Translations under genes and position numbers: made by a program
Notes under the pieces: generated by a model
The model's database searches: none
What the model saw: the letters and a program-made list of their open reading frames with translations, nothing else
Told to the model about the DNA's origin: nothing
Shown: positions 43,219 through 56,100 of the stretch, piece by piece
Numbering within the stretch: the first letter of the stretch is position 1
Layout of the letters: every line of letters begins with the position of its first letter
Assembly (NCBI RefSeq): GCF_001577835.2
Contig: NC_029526.1
Coordinates: 155,510-219,509, forward strand
DNA: 64,000 nucleotides
Reading direction: 5' to 3'
From: Coturnix japonica
Taxonomy: Eukaryota; Chordata; Aves; Galliformes; Phasianidae

Positions 43219-43550
43219 GGGAGTGCTCCAAAAGTAATGTCACGTCCTGTAAGATGTTGTCCCGCAACACCAGGGGCAGATGCTGTCTGTATGGCAAGAG
43301 AGGGGGCATCTTCCCACCAGTATCCCATTACACGTTGTTGCCATGTGACAGACGGCCGCAGAAGGGCATAGAAACACAGCTGAGGCACAGGGATGCAACT
43401 GAATTCCTCTATGTGAAAAAAACGGCACTGACATTCACTAATGTTTGCTGAATTTGTATGGCAGCCCAACAGCGGCTGTAGCACAGGGAGGGGTGGGTGG
43501 TGCATTTCAGCAGTGGTCACTGCCATTAGTGCGGGTTGTTAAAGTGCAGT
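43219..43550 (+). mobile_element. Galluhop-type mariner DNA transposon, 5' remnant
   Basis: The left end reads GTGCTCCAAAAGTAATGTC, like the terminal repeat I remember for the chicken mariner Galluhop. The following sequence also resembles its 5' region, including the stretch coding the transposase N-terminal helix-turn-helix. A plus-strand frame ending at 43449 reads RDATEFLYVKKTALTFTNVC, comparable with the usual TEFLHAEKMAPTDIH segment, and then meets a stop. The later piece GGTGCATTTCAGCAGTGGTC matches the next part of the element. The catalytic DDD domain and the right terminal repeat are absent, so this is a dead, 3'-truncated copy. The family name rests on memory and needs a repeat-library search. 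Confidence 0.7.
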
Positions 43551-43720
43551 TCTAATGATGATATAAAATACAGAAAGAATGTTCTGAATCTGAAGATACA
43601 TCTTGTCCTAGGCAGCAAATATGTTCAAAGAAAGGACAGCTGTGAAAGTCAGACTCTACACGAGATACAAGCAGTGTGATGCCAGATGACATCTAGTAAA
43701 AATATATGCAGATAAAAATT

Positions 43721-43726
43721 TTTAAT
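43721..43726 (-). other. HSDL1: Candidate HSDL1 polyadenylation signal (ATTAAA)
   Basis: TTTAAT on the plus strand reads ATTAAA on the minus strand, about 805 bases after the HSDL1 stop. No canonical AATAAA was seen between 43720 and 44530 on this strand. The 43727-44530 stretch would be 3' UTR. It holds no recognisable gene. Confidence 0.3.
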
Positions 43727-44530
43727 ATAAATAAAAACAGCATCAAGACTTAAGTATTTTTTTTGTCATATGAAAGTAACCTTTGTTCTTAGAACACTAC
43801 TTATTTGTTAGTTTTCTTTACATAATGGATTTTTACAACCTGTTTCAATTCAGCAGCCACACTTCAGATTGCTAAAGGGATATTTAAATCATGGTCAAGA
43901 GCACTCACACTTAGAATAAGAAAGGAAAAAATGTTATCTTCAAATTCCTTTGCAGTTCTTTAAGACCTTTTCTGTCATTTAAACAACCTCCAAATTAGTA
44001 TGACTTCATCAAAATTAAGATGTGTGGTAAGTACTCCATTCAAAAACAACAATATTTGCACTTCAAACATACAAGTATCTGCCATGAAAAGACCAGAAGA
44101 CTCATAAACTGCATATTAATTGACTAGGACCGTCTTTTTAAAACAACATGATTTGTTTTGGGTCCATTATCACCAGAGCTGGAGAATTCTCGAATTCTGT
44201 TAACATTACAAATCAAGATTACATAGCACTATGATACAGTCATTTACTATCAGAATTGAAGTTATATCTGCTCCTGTTTGATTACCTTAGAGACAAAGTG
44301 AACTGAGATTAACCAATGCAAGGTCAACTCTTCATCCTGGATGAACGCAGAGAAGGAGCTACTTAGCACAAAGATGTGGGACTCACACTTCTGTCTAGGT
44401 TATTGTTACAAGTAACACTAGTTACACGGTAAGTTATGGATAAATTACAGTAAATCCAGGATTCACTTGACCATTTTGTAGCAGTCCAATCAGATTCCAG
44501 TACTCATTTACATTGGACATCTGGATATTC

Positions 44531-47500
44531 CTATTTCGCTTTGTGCGTTAAAGCTTCCTTGCGTATAATTCTGCAGAAGTACTGTGCAAACCATGCCCAG
44601 ATCCATTCAGGTAGACGCTCACCCAGTGTGAACTGTGGAGCAGCACAGGGTGACAAGGGGAGAGAGAAAGAAAAAAAGGAAGAAGCAGATTAAGATATAT
44701 TCCAATTAATCAGTTTCTCAAACTACCACTAAAATACAATACCTTTTTGAACACAATGGAAGGTTATTTAGCCATTTTGGAAGGAATGTGGTCATACGCT
44801 TATGAGAGTGGAGTTTGCACAATGGTTAGGTGCTGCAAATAAATAATGAAGTGCTTTGTTCAACAGCAATACTGCCTACTTTCTTTATTTCACAAATCTT
44901 GCCAGAATCCTTCCTGTTTCTTGTCTTCACTTTGGAGTAACCCACACTTCAATGCCTTCTGACTCAATCAACTAGGTAATGCCATACGGGGATGTCAGAA
45001 CCCAGCATCTTCCCCAAAATTCAAAGCCATGCAGAGAACCTGCATCCATGTAACTTTGCTTAAGAATGTGCACTTTTTCCTGCATTATTCAATCTTCCTT
45101 GCCTACCTTGAAGTAGAAATACACCCCATAAATTAAGGTTGAGCAAGAAGCTACTTTTGTTTCTAATTCCTAATTATATTCTAATACTAAATACAATCAT
45201 GGCTGAGTGTGTGTTCTTTTAACTGGAATGAGTGAGATAACAATGCACAGTGCCTTTAGGTCCTGTGGTATATGCTGTACTTTTCCAGAACACTGACATA
45301 GTTTCATTCAGGCTTTTTTTTTTTTTTTTCCTGATGAACATTGAGTTAGTTTGATGAATTCCTTTACCTCTATTGAATGCTTCCAGTAACCAGGAGTCCT
45401 TTTGGATAACCCAAGGGTAGAAATAGCATGACTTGCATACTCTTCAGCAGAAGGAAAAAAGAAAGATCTCTTTGATGTAACGCTACTGCACGATACCATT
45501 TTTGTAGCAATTACAAATGGGGTTAAACTCTGAACAAAAATTCCTTTTGAAGCATATTCATAATACAATGCTCTACTGAAATAGTCCAAGTAGGCCTAGA
45601 AAAACAAAAGCAGAAAAAGATATTTAGTTTTTTTGTTTTGTTTTTACAATGAAGTTCCAGCGCAGTGGCTTATTAAAACTACAGAAAAGCTGTAGTATAC
45701 TTAAACATGAAAAAGCACTAGTCTGATATCTGGGAATCAGAACGAGAAATTAGCTTGGCTCAGTCTCATAAGGAGACTATATACTATGTAATCAACCACT
45801 ATGAACACCCTAGGCTGTTCTTGCACAAGGAACCTTAGGAAACTAGAGAAGCTTTTGCCCTTTTCAGTGCTTAAGTAACTGTTCATAGACCATGCTCTAA
45901 ATTGCTGATCTCTGACCTAGGTTAATGATGCTAGCTAAAGTAAGAAATTTTAGCAGTCTTCTGTTTTTTGTTCTTTTCACTTATATAGCTCAGGTATATA
46001 TACAGTTAGCACAACCAAGGCACAAATGCTTTGCAACAGAGAGATAGGAATCTTAAGCCAGTTTCCATGCTGAAGAAAATCTGCAAGGAGTCATATGTAG
46101 CAAGTACTTCCTTCTGCCTGGAGTAAAACCATCCACATTCCTAGCAAGAGCTATTTGGCATGAGGCTGTTTGAGGTTTAGGTTCCAGCAGAGGGCAGCAA
46201 CCATCTGCCCAAAGCAATAACCGCTGTGTTGAGACAGCTGGATCTGGAAGAGATCCTTCAACTATTTCACCTGCTTCTGTGGATTAAGTGGCAAATTATC
46301 CTGCCAAAGTCTGCATCCTCATGCGCATTCATATATCCATCATCACCTCATTGTCCCACCCTATTTGCTATTAGCTGGCTTTCCTGAGGAAGAATAATTG
46401 TCTGGAAGTTTTCGTTTCTCCTCAGATACTATACAGACAACACTGTAAGAAGCCCCCTGCTCCATCTAGCTACTTGGTACTAGCTGAAGCACTGTGGTGT
46501 GGGGTTTGTTTTGCCATAGCTCTTGTTGCATCAATGGCTTGCGCATGATTATAATCCCTCTCACTACCAAATAATCAGTCTGCAAGTGCATAAGTACACT
46601 GAGATATCTCTGCATAGTTCAGCTACAGAAGAGCAAAGAAATTCTTCAGTCTTTCAGAGGGTCACAGAATTGCTACTACTGGCTCATACATCATTCCTCC
46701 AAGGTACACGACATTTCCCCTAGAAGTATGATTATGCTGAAGTTCACACAGAATCCTTATAGCAGACTTAGGTCCAAAGCCCATTACTGGTAAGGGAAAG
46801 TTTGCAGCATAACACATGATATGCGAGAAAACAAAACAAAACAACAACCCAAAATCTAGAAGACTTTCTCAAGAGTTCTGATATCCTTTTCTAAATGTGC
46901 TTAAAAAAAAAAGAAACCCACAGCCTATAATGCTTTTACTCTTCAGTGCACACTATTAAAACATCACAGCCCAACTTACTTTAGAGGCTCCATAGATCGT
47001 TAGCATTGGTGTTGGCTGACAACAGGAAGCAGATGAGACATTCACAATTGCACCTTTCTTCTTCTCTACCATGCCCGGCAACACAATATGCACCATCATA
47101 TTAGCAGAAGCAATATTTATGTTGATCATGTCCCACAGCATATCCTCAGACAGGTTAGTAAAATAATCTGGGTAGGTATAAAACAGTCCTACATTATTCA
47201 CCAAAATTCCTATTTCTCTATCTTTCAGGCCCTCCTTAATGGCTTGGTAAGCCTCACGCCCCTTACTGAAGTCAGCTACTATGAAATCTGTTTCCACTTT
47301 ATAGGTTTCAGATATGCTTCTACATACAGCTTTTAGCTTCTCTTTGCTTCGGCTGATTAATATTACATTGACACCACGCTTGGCCAGTTCTTCAGCATAT
47401 GCCTTCCCAATTCCATCTGTGCCACCTGTAACAGACAAAAAAGTATCAGGGTGAAAGTCTAAACCAGTGCAGTCTTCTATTACAACAGTGCTTTTAATTG

Positions 47501-48276
47501 TAGCTTTATTCCCTCCTCTGAAGATGAAACTGATTATGCTGGTCTCAAAACCACACCAAAGATAATTGTGTCAGCAGCAATCTACTACAATCCCACATCA
47601 AGACAGGTTTCATACTGTCTATGACAACAGCAAAACGCTTAATAAAAGGAGAGAATGTCAGGTGTGGGACTTAAACCTTTTGAAAAATTGAGCAAGGGAG
47701 CATGTGAAACTGTCATAGTAAAACTAGTACATTGGTTGCACCTCTGTTGACCAGGCTTGCCTGCCAGCTCCATTGTTGCTTACAGATCCTTATGTGTCTT
47801 TATACGTGCTTGGGATATACTCTGCAATTTCTGAGAAAAGTTGGTCTGGGATTATTTCCCAGTCAACACACAGAGTTTATCTGTCTCCTGTGGAACTTAA
47901 TTTACTAAGGTGCTGAAAAAGCATCACTGCTCAGGCAAATTAACTTGTTTTCACCTTGCAGCTGTGGCTCAACTTAATACAGACCCTAGCTTCTGACACA
48001 GAGCTCATCTAGCAAATCATATCAACATAAGCAAATACACTGCTTCAGTCTCTTACCAGTGACCACTGCCCATCTTCCATACCGCTTGACAATATCAATC
48101 TCACCAACCAGCTTTGGAATAACATGAAGCCTGAGCATGCTGTAAGTGTCAAACACAAGAGTCAGACATTTTCTGACTGTGTACCAAGCTCCAACTATAG
48201 CCAGGGCCTCAATGTAAACACTGCAGGAACGACTGATCTCTCTGTACAGCAGGTTGAAGCGATCCACTGCAGCCAT
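44531..48276 (-). CDS. HSDL1: HSDL1, hydroxysteroid dehydrogenase-like protein 1 (SDR family)
   Basis: Four coding exons in transcript order: 48057-48276 (ATG 48274-48276, acceptor at 48290), 46980-47425, 45368-45595, 44531-44632 (TAG). Together they give 996 nt, 331 aa; human is about 330. The N-terminus [18 protein letters not shown] matches the family. The Rossmann fold begins at [17 protein letters not shown] (cofactor motif TGxxxGIG). NNVG is present, and Ser205 lies in VSSASCC. YGASK gives Tyr218 and Lys222, so the SDR Ser-Tyr-Lys set looks complete; human HSDL1 is remembered with Phe at 218. The C-terminal exon encodes PEWIWAWF and RKEAL. The human protein is mitochondrial and considered catalytically inactive (from memory). 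The gene shares a divergent promoter with DNAAF1. I could not place the non-coding first exon. Confidence 0.95.
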
Positions 48277-48619
48277 GGTGATCAGAAGCCTTAAAGAAAA
48301 AAGACACAGGCAATTATAATCCCTTATTTAACCTTTTCAAGCCTCTGAGATTCAGCAATTCCAATTGTGCTACACCAGGGAGAGGCAACTGGAAAACAAT
48401 GGTCACAGAATTCCCATAAATGATGATGCAACGCTAAAACTAATAGAAGTGGGGCACCTTCAGGAATCAAGCCAGCAGAACTTTCTAGGAGAAGTCAAAA
48501 ACACACAAAAACACAAACCCTTGATAATTAGAAAAAACACATTCAATTCTCTGCGTGTGAAAATATGGCAAAGCTTCCATGAAGAACATGAGCAACAAAT
48601 ATAAAAATACATATATAGA

Positions 48620-49400
48620 GTAAGATCAGTTTGATTCTATCAAGTGCATCATCAGCAGGTTTGCCAGTGACACCAAGAAGAGTGGTACAGCTAACACCAT
48701 AGAACAAAGCAGTGCTGTCCAGAGAGCCTGGGCAGGCACAGAAAGGGCGTACGTAAGAATCCAATGAAATTCAGCAAGGGCAATTTGTTGCTGTTGGGTC
48801 AGGGCAATGTCCACAGGTATGTCCACAGACTGGGAGAAGAACCCATTGAGAACAGCATTGCTAAGAAAGACATGTGGATCCCAGTAGAACAGCAGGACAC
48901 AAGCCAGCAGTGTGTGCTTGCAGTCTGGAAGGCCAATGGTATCTTGGGCTGCATCAGCAGAGGGGTGACAGCAGGGCAAGGGATGGGGTTGGGGTTTACT
49001 CTGCCCTCACAAAGCCCCATTTGGACTACTACACCCATGCCTGGGAACCCCAGTACAGGAGGGCTATGGAGCAGCTGGAGCAGACCCAGAGGAGGCCATG
49101 AAGATGACCAGTAGGCTGCAACATCTCTCCTGTGAAGATAAGTTGAGGGAACAAGCCGTTCAGCCTGGAGAGGAGAAAGCTTTAGTGAGACTTCACTGCA
49201 GCATTCTAGCACCTCAGGAGAGCTTATAAGCATATATCTGTCTATAGGAGCAGACAGTGATAGGACAAGGGGGAATGGCTTTAAACTAAAAGATGGAAGA
49301 TTTAGATTACATGCAAGGAGGCAATTCTTCACTTAGAGAGCATGGAGGCCAGCACTGCTGCCCGGTGAAGCCCAAGGCCATTGTATGGGGACCCGGGCAG
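48620..49400 (+). mobile_element. CR1 LINE, about 780 bp, between HSDL1 exon 2 and its promoter
   Basis: It includes GACAGTGATAGGACAAGGGG and GGGCTGCATCAGCAGAGGGG, plus the frame coding a decayed CR1 ORF2 end. The 3' terminal repeats are not obvious; the right edge near 49400 merges into GC-rich sequence. It is antisense to HSDL1. Confidence 0.8.
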
Positions 49401-49519
49401 CCTCACATGGGGGGTGGTACCCAGCCCATGGCCGGGCGCTGGCACCAGGTGATCTCCAACCTAAGACATCCAATGACAGAAAGAAATCATAGCAAGGCCA
49501 TGTTCTATAGCCCCATTCC

Positions 49520-49880
49520 GTGACCCCAGCCCGCCACTCGCCCCTTTCCCGTAGCGCAATGCCGTGGCCCTGGCGGTCTGTCCCAGCCCGGCCGTGTCCG
49601 TACCGCGCTGCCGCACACCGCTCCGTACCCCGACGCCTCGCGCCGCCGTCATCAGAGCGCCGCCGGCGGCCGCGGGGCCTTATGGGCTCGCACGGCGTTG
49701 CCATGGAGACGGCGGCCGTTGGGGCAGTTACCGGGAGTTTGGTCGGCTCCGCGTCCGTTCATCGGTGAACGGCTGCTGACCGGGAGCGACCGCGGCCGGG
49801 CCCGGACGGGCTGCTGGCCTCGGGAGTCCGGCCTGTGTCACTGCTACCGGCACAAGGCAAGCTGCGGCGGCAGGTAAAGG
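49520..49880. promoter_or_regulatory. Divergent CpG-rich promoter of HSDL1 and DNAAF1
   Basis: A GC- and CpG-rich block separates HSDL1 (minus) from DNAAF1 (plus). Only about 1.9 kb lies between the two start codons. A donor-like GGCGGCAG|GTAAAG at 49873/49874 probably ends a non-coding first exon of DNAAF1. The RFX-type X-box is annotated separately. Bidirectional use is inferred from arrangement and composition. Confidence 0.65.
49697..49710. promoter_or_regulatory. DNAAF1: RFX X-box in the DNAAF1/HSDL1 promoter
   Basis: The sequence GTTGCCATGGAGAC matches the palindromic X-box consensus (GTTGCCATGGNAAC type) closely, with the left half-site perfect. RFX factors, with FOXJ1, switch on motile-cilia genes (established knowledge). 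Its location about 450 bases before the DNAAF1 start fits that role. Confidence 0.65.
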
Positions 49881-50145
49881 AGTGGAGGGTTCTGTGTGAG
49901 GGCTGTCCCAGAGCTGAAGGCCGGCACTGAGAACTCGCTCAGCTCCCGTGGCCTTCTGGTGTGCCGTTCCGTACCGAGTGGGCTCTGGTCACAGCGCAGG
50001 GTGCTCCCCACGCTCCGTGATCCCCTCGTTCCAGGCTCCTTTGCCTCTGACAGGTCCTGCTAAAGCTTTTGGACTTATTGTCTGGCAGTAGGGCTCTAAG
50101 CCACACAGCGACCTGACGCGGCTTGTCTAAATCTCGTATCTCAGA

Positions 50146-53100
50146 ATGCAATCTGACAGCAGAGAACTGGACAGAGGCCATAAAGGAGCGGTCATTGCGC
50201 CAGAGGTGTTGGGAGAGACTGTGAGCAACGCTGGAAATGAAGCTGCCCCCGCACGGAGTGAAGGCTGTCCCGTCAGCAGGGGTGAGCTCTGCCAGCTGTC
50301 CTACTGGGGAGCAGTTACTGAGCTGAGTCCACGCAGCTGAGAGAAAAAGTCTGGTGTTGAATTTATTCCCCACTGAAGTCACTGAACATCTTGCTGTAAC
50401 TGAGGCTTGAACCCCCCCCCCCTCCCCCAACCCCCCCAATTCCTTTTTCTGGAAGTATATTTTATGTATTAAAGTCATACATCCAGTCTTACCTCTAATT
50501 GTTTGAATTACAATCATATTTAAATGATTTGGTACAATCATCTTGTTTGCACTGTCTCTTTCTTGAGTGTCAGGACCAGAAGTGAAACTAGAAGGTTCTG
50601 ATAAAGAATCTGAAGAGAAAGCTATTGAAAATGCAATTGGCCAGAGTCAGTGTGAAGACAGTTTGAATGACTATAGCACTGGAGACACCCTCCAGAAGGT
50701 GCAAAAAGGTAAATTTGTGGACGAGCATGACAAACAGGTTTTGTGTTGGCTGATACATCATTATCTTTAAAAGTTAAAGTAGTCTTGTTAAACTCTAGTG
50801 GTTGCTAATATGCAGTAGATGTCCAAGATCATAACACATTGGTGCCAATACTGTATTCTCACTGTACATTATAATAATACTTAAGACTTAAGTGTTCTGC
50901 CTGACTTTCCTATGTAAGCAAATGCAATATTTCACCAGTTTATTATGTTACTAGTTATTTTTGTATTTTGTCTTCTATAGAAGGATAAGCTTACTTTAAT
51001 TTTTTAATTAAAATCTTGGTTAGAACACAGGTTTTCTTGAAATTCATATCCAAGTGCTTTTCAGTATTTCTCTGAACTAACTAGAAATGTGGCACAGTGT
51101 TCCTCCACCCATATTGAACTGCAGCTTGTTTTCTTACAACAAAGGTGTTAAAACTGAAGACAAAGCCATCGACTGTACATCCAGAGCATATCAACGGAAT
51201 GAACAAAAATTGGTGGGTGATCACAAGTCAGTAACCAGCTCATTCGGCCTAAAAACAGAAGAAAAAGGGGGCTGTGTAAGGTAAAATATTGTTTATTGAT
51301 GGTTTTTATTTAAACTTTGGCATCACTGGAATCAGTAGGAGTTTCACGTATTCACTCTCTACATATTAACCTTAGCTCTGGAAAATGATTTTGAAGATGA
51401 ACTTGAGATTAATCAATAACTTAGAAATTGTTGGTATTTCCAGCATCTCTACTTCTTTTTTTATTTAGCAAACTATCTTTATAAATGTACGATATCTATC
51501 TAATGGATTTGGACAAATTTGTGCAAACTCTTATGGGAGCAGATTTGACCAATTCTTGGTATGAATTCAAAGGATGCATTGTATTAATTCATCTCAATTT
51601 AAATATTACAGTTGTTGTGGCAATTTTTGGCAGAAGTATGTGAAGGGACAGAGGCCCTCCAAGTTACCAGGAACTAGGTTGGATAGGTAACTTCATTATC
51701 CCAGGCTAATCAGGCCAGCACGTGTCAAAATTGTTATGAAGAATGATGTCAGAGTGCAACAACTGCACATTGTAATTAGTATTCTTAAACATTTTATGGT
51801 TCTGTAAATTGCCTGAGGATGCTGATGATTTGATTAAATGCTGCTCTAAGTAGCTCAGTGAAAAACAGCATAATACACTGCATGCACATTGTGTATGGTA
51901 ACATACCTGGGCTCACAATGCAAGAAAACAGAGAGGGGAAAATCACACTGCTCTTTTTAAAGAAGATGAACTCTGTAATACATACCTACTTTCTCTTTTT
52001 ATAGCAGAAGTAGGAAGGGCCTGATAACACACTTCAGACAGGAAGGAATGGAAAGCAAATCTAAAAAATCCAGGGCTTTTTCACTCTGAGTATAGTCTTG
52101 TAAGCTGTAGCTATTTCTCTTGCGTAAAAAAACTATTATTTTGCATTGAAATCTGTTTTATAAAAGATAGCAGAATGTGCGCTGAAGTACTTCTTTTTTT
52201 TTTGCTTCTGCTTCCTATTCTTTTAGAATGACAAAAAAGATTCTGCAAGACATTTGTAAGCAACACAAATTATACGTGACTCCATCCTTAAATGATACGC
52301 TTTACTTGCACTATAAAGGTAAGCTGTGTACAATTCTGTATAGATGTATCACTCTAAATGGTATTCTGGCAGGGAATCTAGTTTACGGCTCACTGAAGTA
52401 AGGTAGGTATTTAAACTTTATTTTAAATGACAAGCATAATTTAATTTGATATAATAATGTAATTGTGAAACAAAAATGAGCAAATATGAAGGTAGAAGAA
52501 TGAACTGATTATAGGCCTGGTTCATTTTGTAGATTCATTCAAAAGATCGATAGGAATCAAGACACTTTTCTAGAAAACAGAATCATTTAAGAAATGATGT
52601 CTTAAAATATTGATCTAATTTGCATTCAGAGGAAAGTATATATTTTATTTTTAAATGTGTTTGTGTAACAGAGTGGTTTACCAAATTCTGGGACTTCTGT
52701 TGTGACAAAACAGCAGTAAACACATGCTGCATATTCTCAAATACTACTGAAAGAAAAACGTTGCTAGAACAGATCACCCTTTTCTGATCTCTGAGCAGTA
52801 TTTTGTACTATTATTCAGGATGGTGTAAGAATTGTTTTAAATAAATAAGTGCTAAACCTACCTTCAACATTTGACTTCATGTTTACTACTTTCTCAGTAT
52901 TTGGGAATTTAAAGGTTCCCACAAGATATAGACCAGAATAGGTACCGTATAGGTACATTTTCTCCTTTAATGGTCCAATTGAATTGCTAGAAGTCTTACC
53001 ATCAATTTTAATGCAGGTATTCTGACAGGCTGTTTTAGTATCACTGGCTTAATGAAACGTACACTTTGAATGACTTAATTTTAGCCAATGCAATTTCAGT

Positions 53101-56100
53101 TTGAAACATCTTTTTTTTTTTTTTCTGCAGGATTTGACCGCCTGGAGAATCTTGAAGAGTATACTGGATTGAAGTGTTTATGGCTGGAATGCAATGGCAT
53201 AACAAAAATTGAGAATTTGGAAGCGCTCACAGAGTTGCGCTGCCTCTACTTACAGCTCAATTTAATTAACAAAATTGAAAACCTGGACTCGTTACAAAAG
53301 CTGGATTCCCTCAATCTAAATAACAACTATGTCAAGACCATTGAGAATCTCTGTAAGGACTGATGGCAAAAAGTGTTTGCGTAACAAGAAGTCCATAGTC
53401 ATTTTGTCACAGTCACTGACAGTATTATCATTTTTAATTATTATTTGTATTAAAATGTTGTACAATGTCCAATACCAAAGTCCACAAGGCTACTATCAAG
53501 GAGCCAAACCTATGTATTTTAGTTTAATGGTTCTTCAGCTTGATTATATGAGGAAACAGAAAACATATAATTACTACTTAAATACAAAGACCCAGAACAG
53601 TTTAGTATATTCTCACTTAATACCATCTCAGTACTTCTCTGTTTTGCAGACAGGCTGTCAATCTGTGTTATTACCATTTACTTTACAGTTACAGCGTGCT
53701 TTGGCAGTTGTAGATGTGATGCCAAATCTTTTACATCTGTTAAATGGCATATTTTCTTTTATGTATATTAGGAGTAATCTGAAACAGAAGTTTTTGTTTA
53801 ACTGGCTAGTTTAAACTTGAATTAACAACAACCAATCAGCGTTAAAACAAATAACTATTTTTCTTTAGGTGAAGAAAACACCTTTGGAGGCATAGCCAAA
53901 AAATACATATAAGCAGAACAACAAACTCAGAAAAAAGCTACCCACATTTCACTATAGTGACGCTGTAAATTCTACTTGCTCCAGAAAATCTTCTTTGAAG
54001 AAGTAACTCTTTCCTTTCATTGTGTTCTTTCTGTCTGGCAGCTTGTCTAAAAGTCCTGAACACTCTGCAGATTGCTCACAATAGGTTAGAAACAGTGGAA
54101 GACATACAACACTTGCAAGAATGCCCAAGCATTTCTGTTCTCGATCTTTCCCACAACAACTTAAGTGATCCAAATATTATAAATATTCTGGAGACAATGC
54201 CTAACTTGGTAAGCCATATACAGCTGAGGTTATGGATATAAGTATATGAGTGAATCGTATGAAGTTGTTTTGTCAGGTAGTCCAGCACGTAACAGTCTTG
54301 ATCTAAAATAACTGTTATTAAACATTATTAGCCCTTTTGTAGATTACTTACAGTGATTTTTTTTATTCACTGTTTGTTTCTGAAGGGTTAGAGACTGCGT
54401 ATCCAAGTTGTATGGTTTTTGTTTGTTAGATTGTTATTTTGTTGGCAGCTCAACTTTAAAAATTATTTTCCTGTTTCTCTAGCATGTGCTGAATTTAATG
54501 GGAAATCAAGTGATTAAGAAAATCGCTAATTATAGAAAAACACTTACTGTTCGACTAAAACAGCTAACGTATCTGGATGATAGGCCGGTGTTCCCAAAGG
54601 ATAGGTAAGAAACAGGCATCTTCTTTGCACAGCAGTGAGGCTCAAATGATCTTATGTCTGTTTTTTTAATACATATCTTCATGGAAGAAAAGGAAGACTG
54701 GTCTAATTAATTGAGGGCAGATAACTTTCATTACAGCAGATACAATAGAATTATACTAGAGAAGTCTGCATACTTTAAAATAGAAAGATAATTATTGAAC
54801 AGAATCATTTTACAAAATGTCTGCAGACTGCAGAATCAAATTCTGATTTCAACAGAAACTGAGCAGGTGTCTGGGAAAGCAGAGCCATGATCACCACTCC
54901 TGATGGATCTCTGGTGTTGTAATCATTTGTGCTTAGATAACATTATTTCTTTTGTTGCAGTTCAGCTTGCAAGAAAAAATACAGGTGAAGCCCTGCTCCA
55001 TAAGAGATTGCTGTTGCTATCTTCCTTTTCTCTGTTGAGGATACTTTGTGCTGTTAGAAACTATTTTAAATTCTGTCAGAGCAATGAGCTTTTTTGGCTG
55101 TATTACAGCAAGCTCTTTTCTTTTCTGTAGAGCCTGTGCAGAAGCCTGGGCTGTTGGAGGGCTTGAAGCTGAGAAGGCAGAAAGGGAAAAATGGGAAACT
55201 AGAGAGAGAAAAAAAATCCAAGATAGCATTGATGCTTTAGCAGCAATCAGACAAAAAGCAGAGGAAAAGAAAGCACAGAAGGATATAGAAGAAAGAGATG
55301 CTGGTGCAAACCATGGAAACAAAGGTGCAGCAGACACCATAGAAGGTTTGTGGCTAATATTTTAGATGTTTGTCACAGCTTTTCCAGCTGTTGTGCTCTA
55401 CACCAGAGAAAGCAGGTGCTAGTCAGGGCAATAGTAGTTGCAGTAAGTAGTCATGGGTGGAGGCAGGCAGCAACCCAAAAGCTGTATTTCCCCAAGTTGC
55501 AGATTGGAGCCAGATTGAGGCACCTGGGGGCTCCAGCACAACCTATTAACTGCAAGTCTATATCCAAGTATCCCTGTGCTGCTGCTTTAATTAACAGTAA
55601 GTGCTTAAACCTAGAGCTTATCCGCTGCAGTGGTAATGCGGGGAATTTGAGGAAGGTCTTTAATTAGTTAAGGTTTCACTTACTGCCCTTTTCTATGCCA
55701 CTAATTTTCCTGTCACATTATTCAATATAGAATAAATTTATGACCACTGATAATCCACAGCCTAACATTTTCAAGGACATCATGCGTGTTTCAGTGTAAA
55801 CAAGACTGAAACCAAGTAATAAGGGAGTACTACACTGTAGAGAAGTATTTGCGTGGTTCATATTGGCATTTTACATGCTCTGAAGTCAGACACAGTTGAC
55901 TAACAAGTAAAAGTTTTGCAGTAAGCTGGTGGATTGCATGAAGTAGATGATAACTATGATGTTAACTATGGTATGATAACTATGATAATAACTATCAGTT
56001 GATACTGATCATCAAAATGTGCAAGCATATATTTTAAATCTAGTGAGTCCTCTCAAATTTAAATACAAATATAGCACAATTATTTACTGCATTGCACTCT

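Noticed and set aside
45308-45367. Extension of the HSDL1 frame past exon 45368-45595
   Set aside because: It runs through a GT donor into a lysine-rich T-tract translation; the real last exon is 44531-44632.
53329-53814. 161-aa plus-strand open frame after DNAAF1 exon 53131-53352
   Set aside because: It starts in the exon in another frame and runs into the intron. It shows no family resemblance, and the splice model explains the locus.
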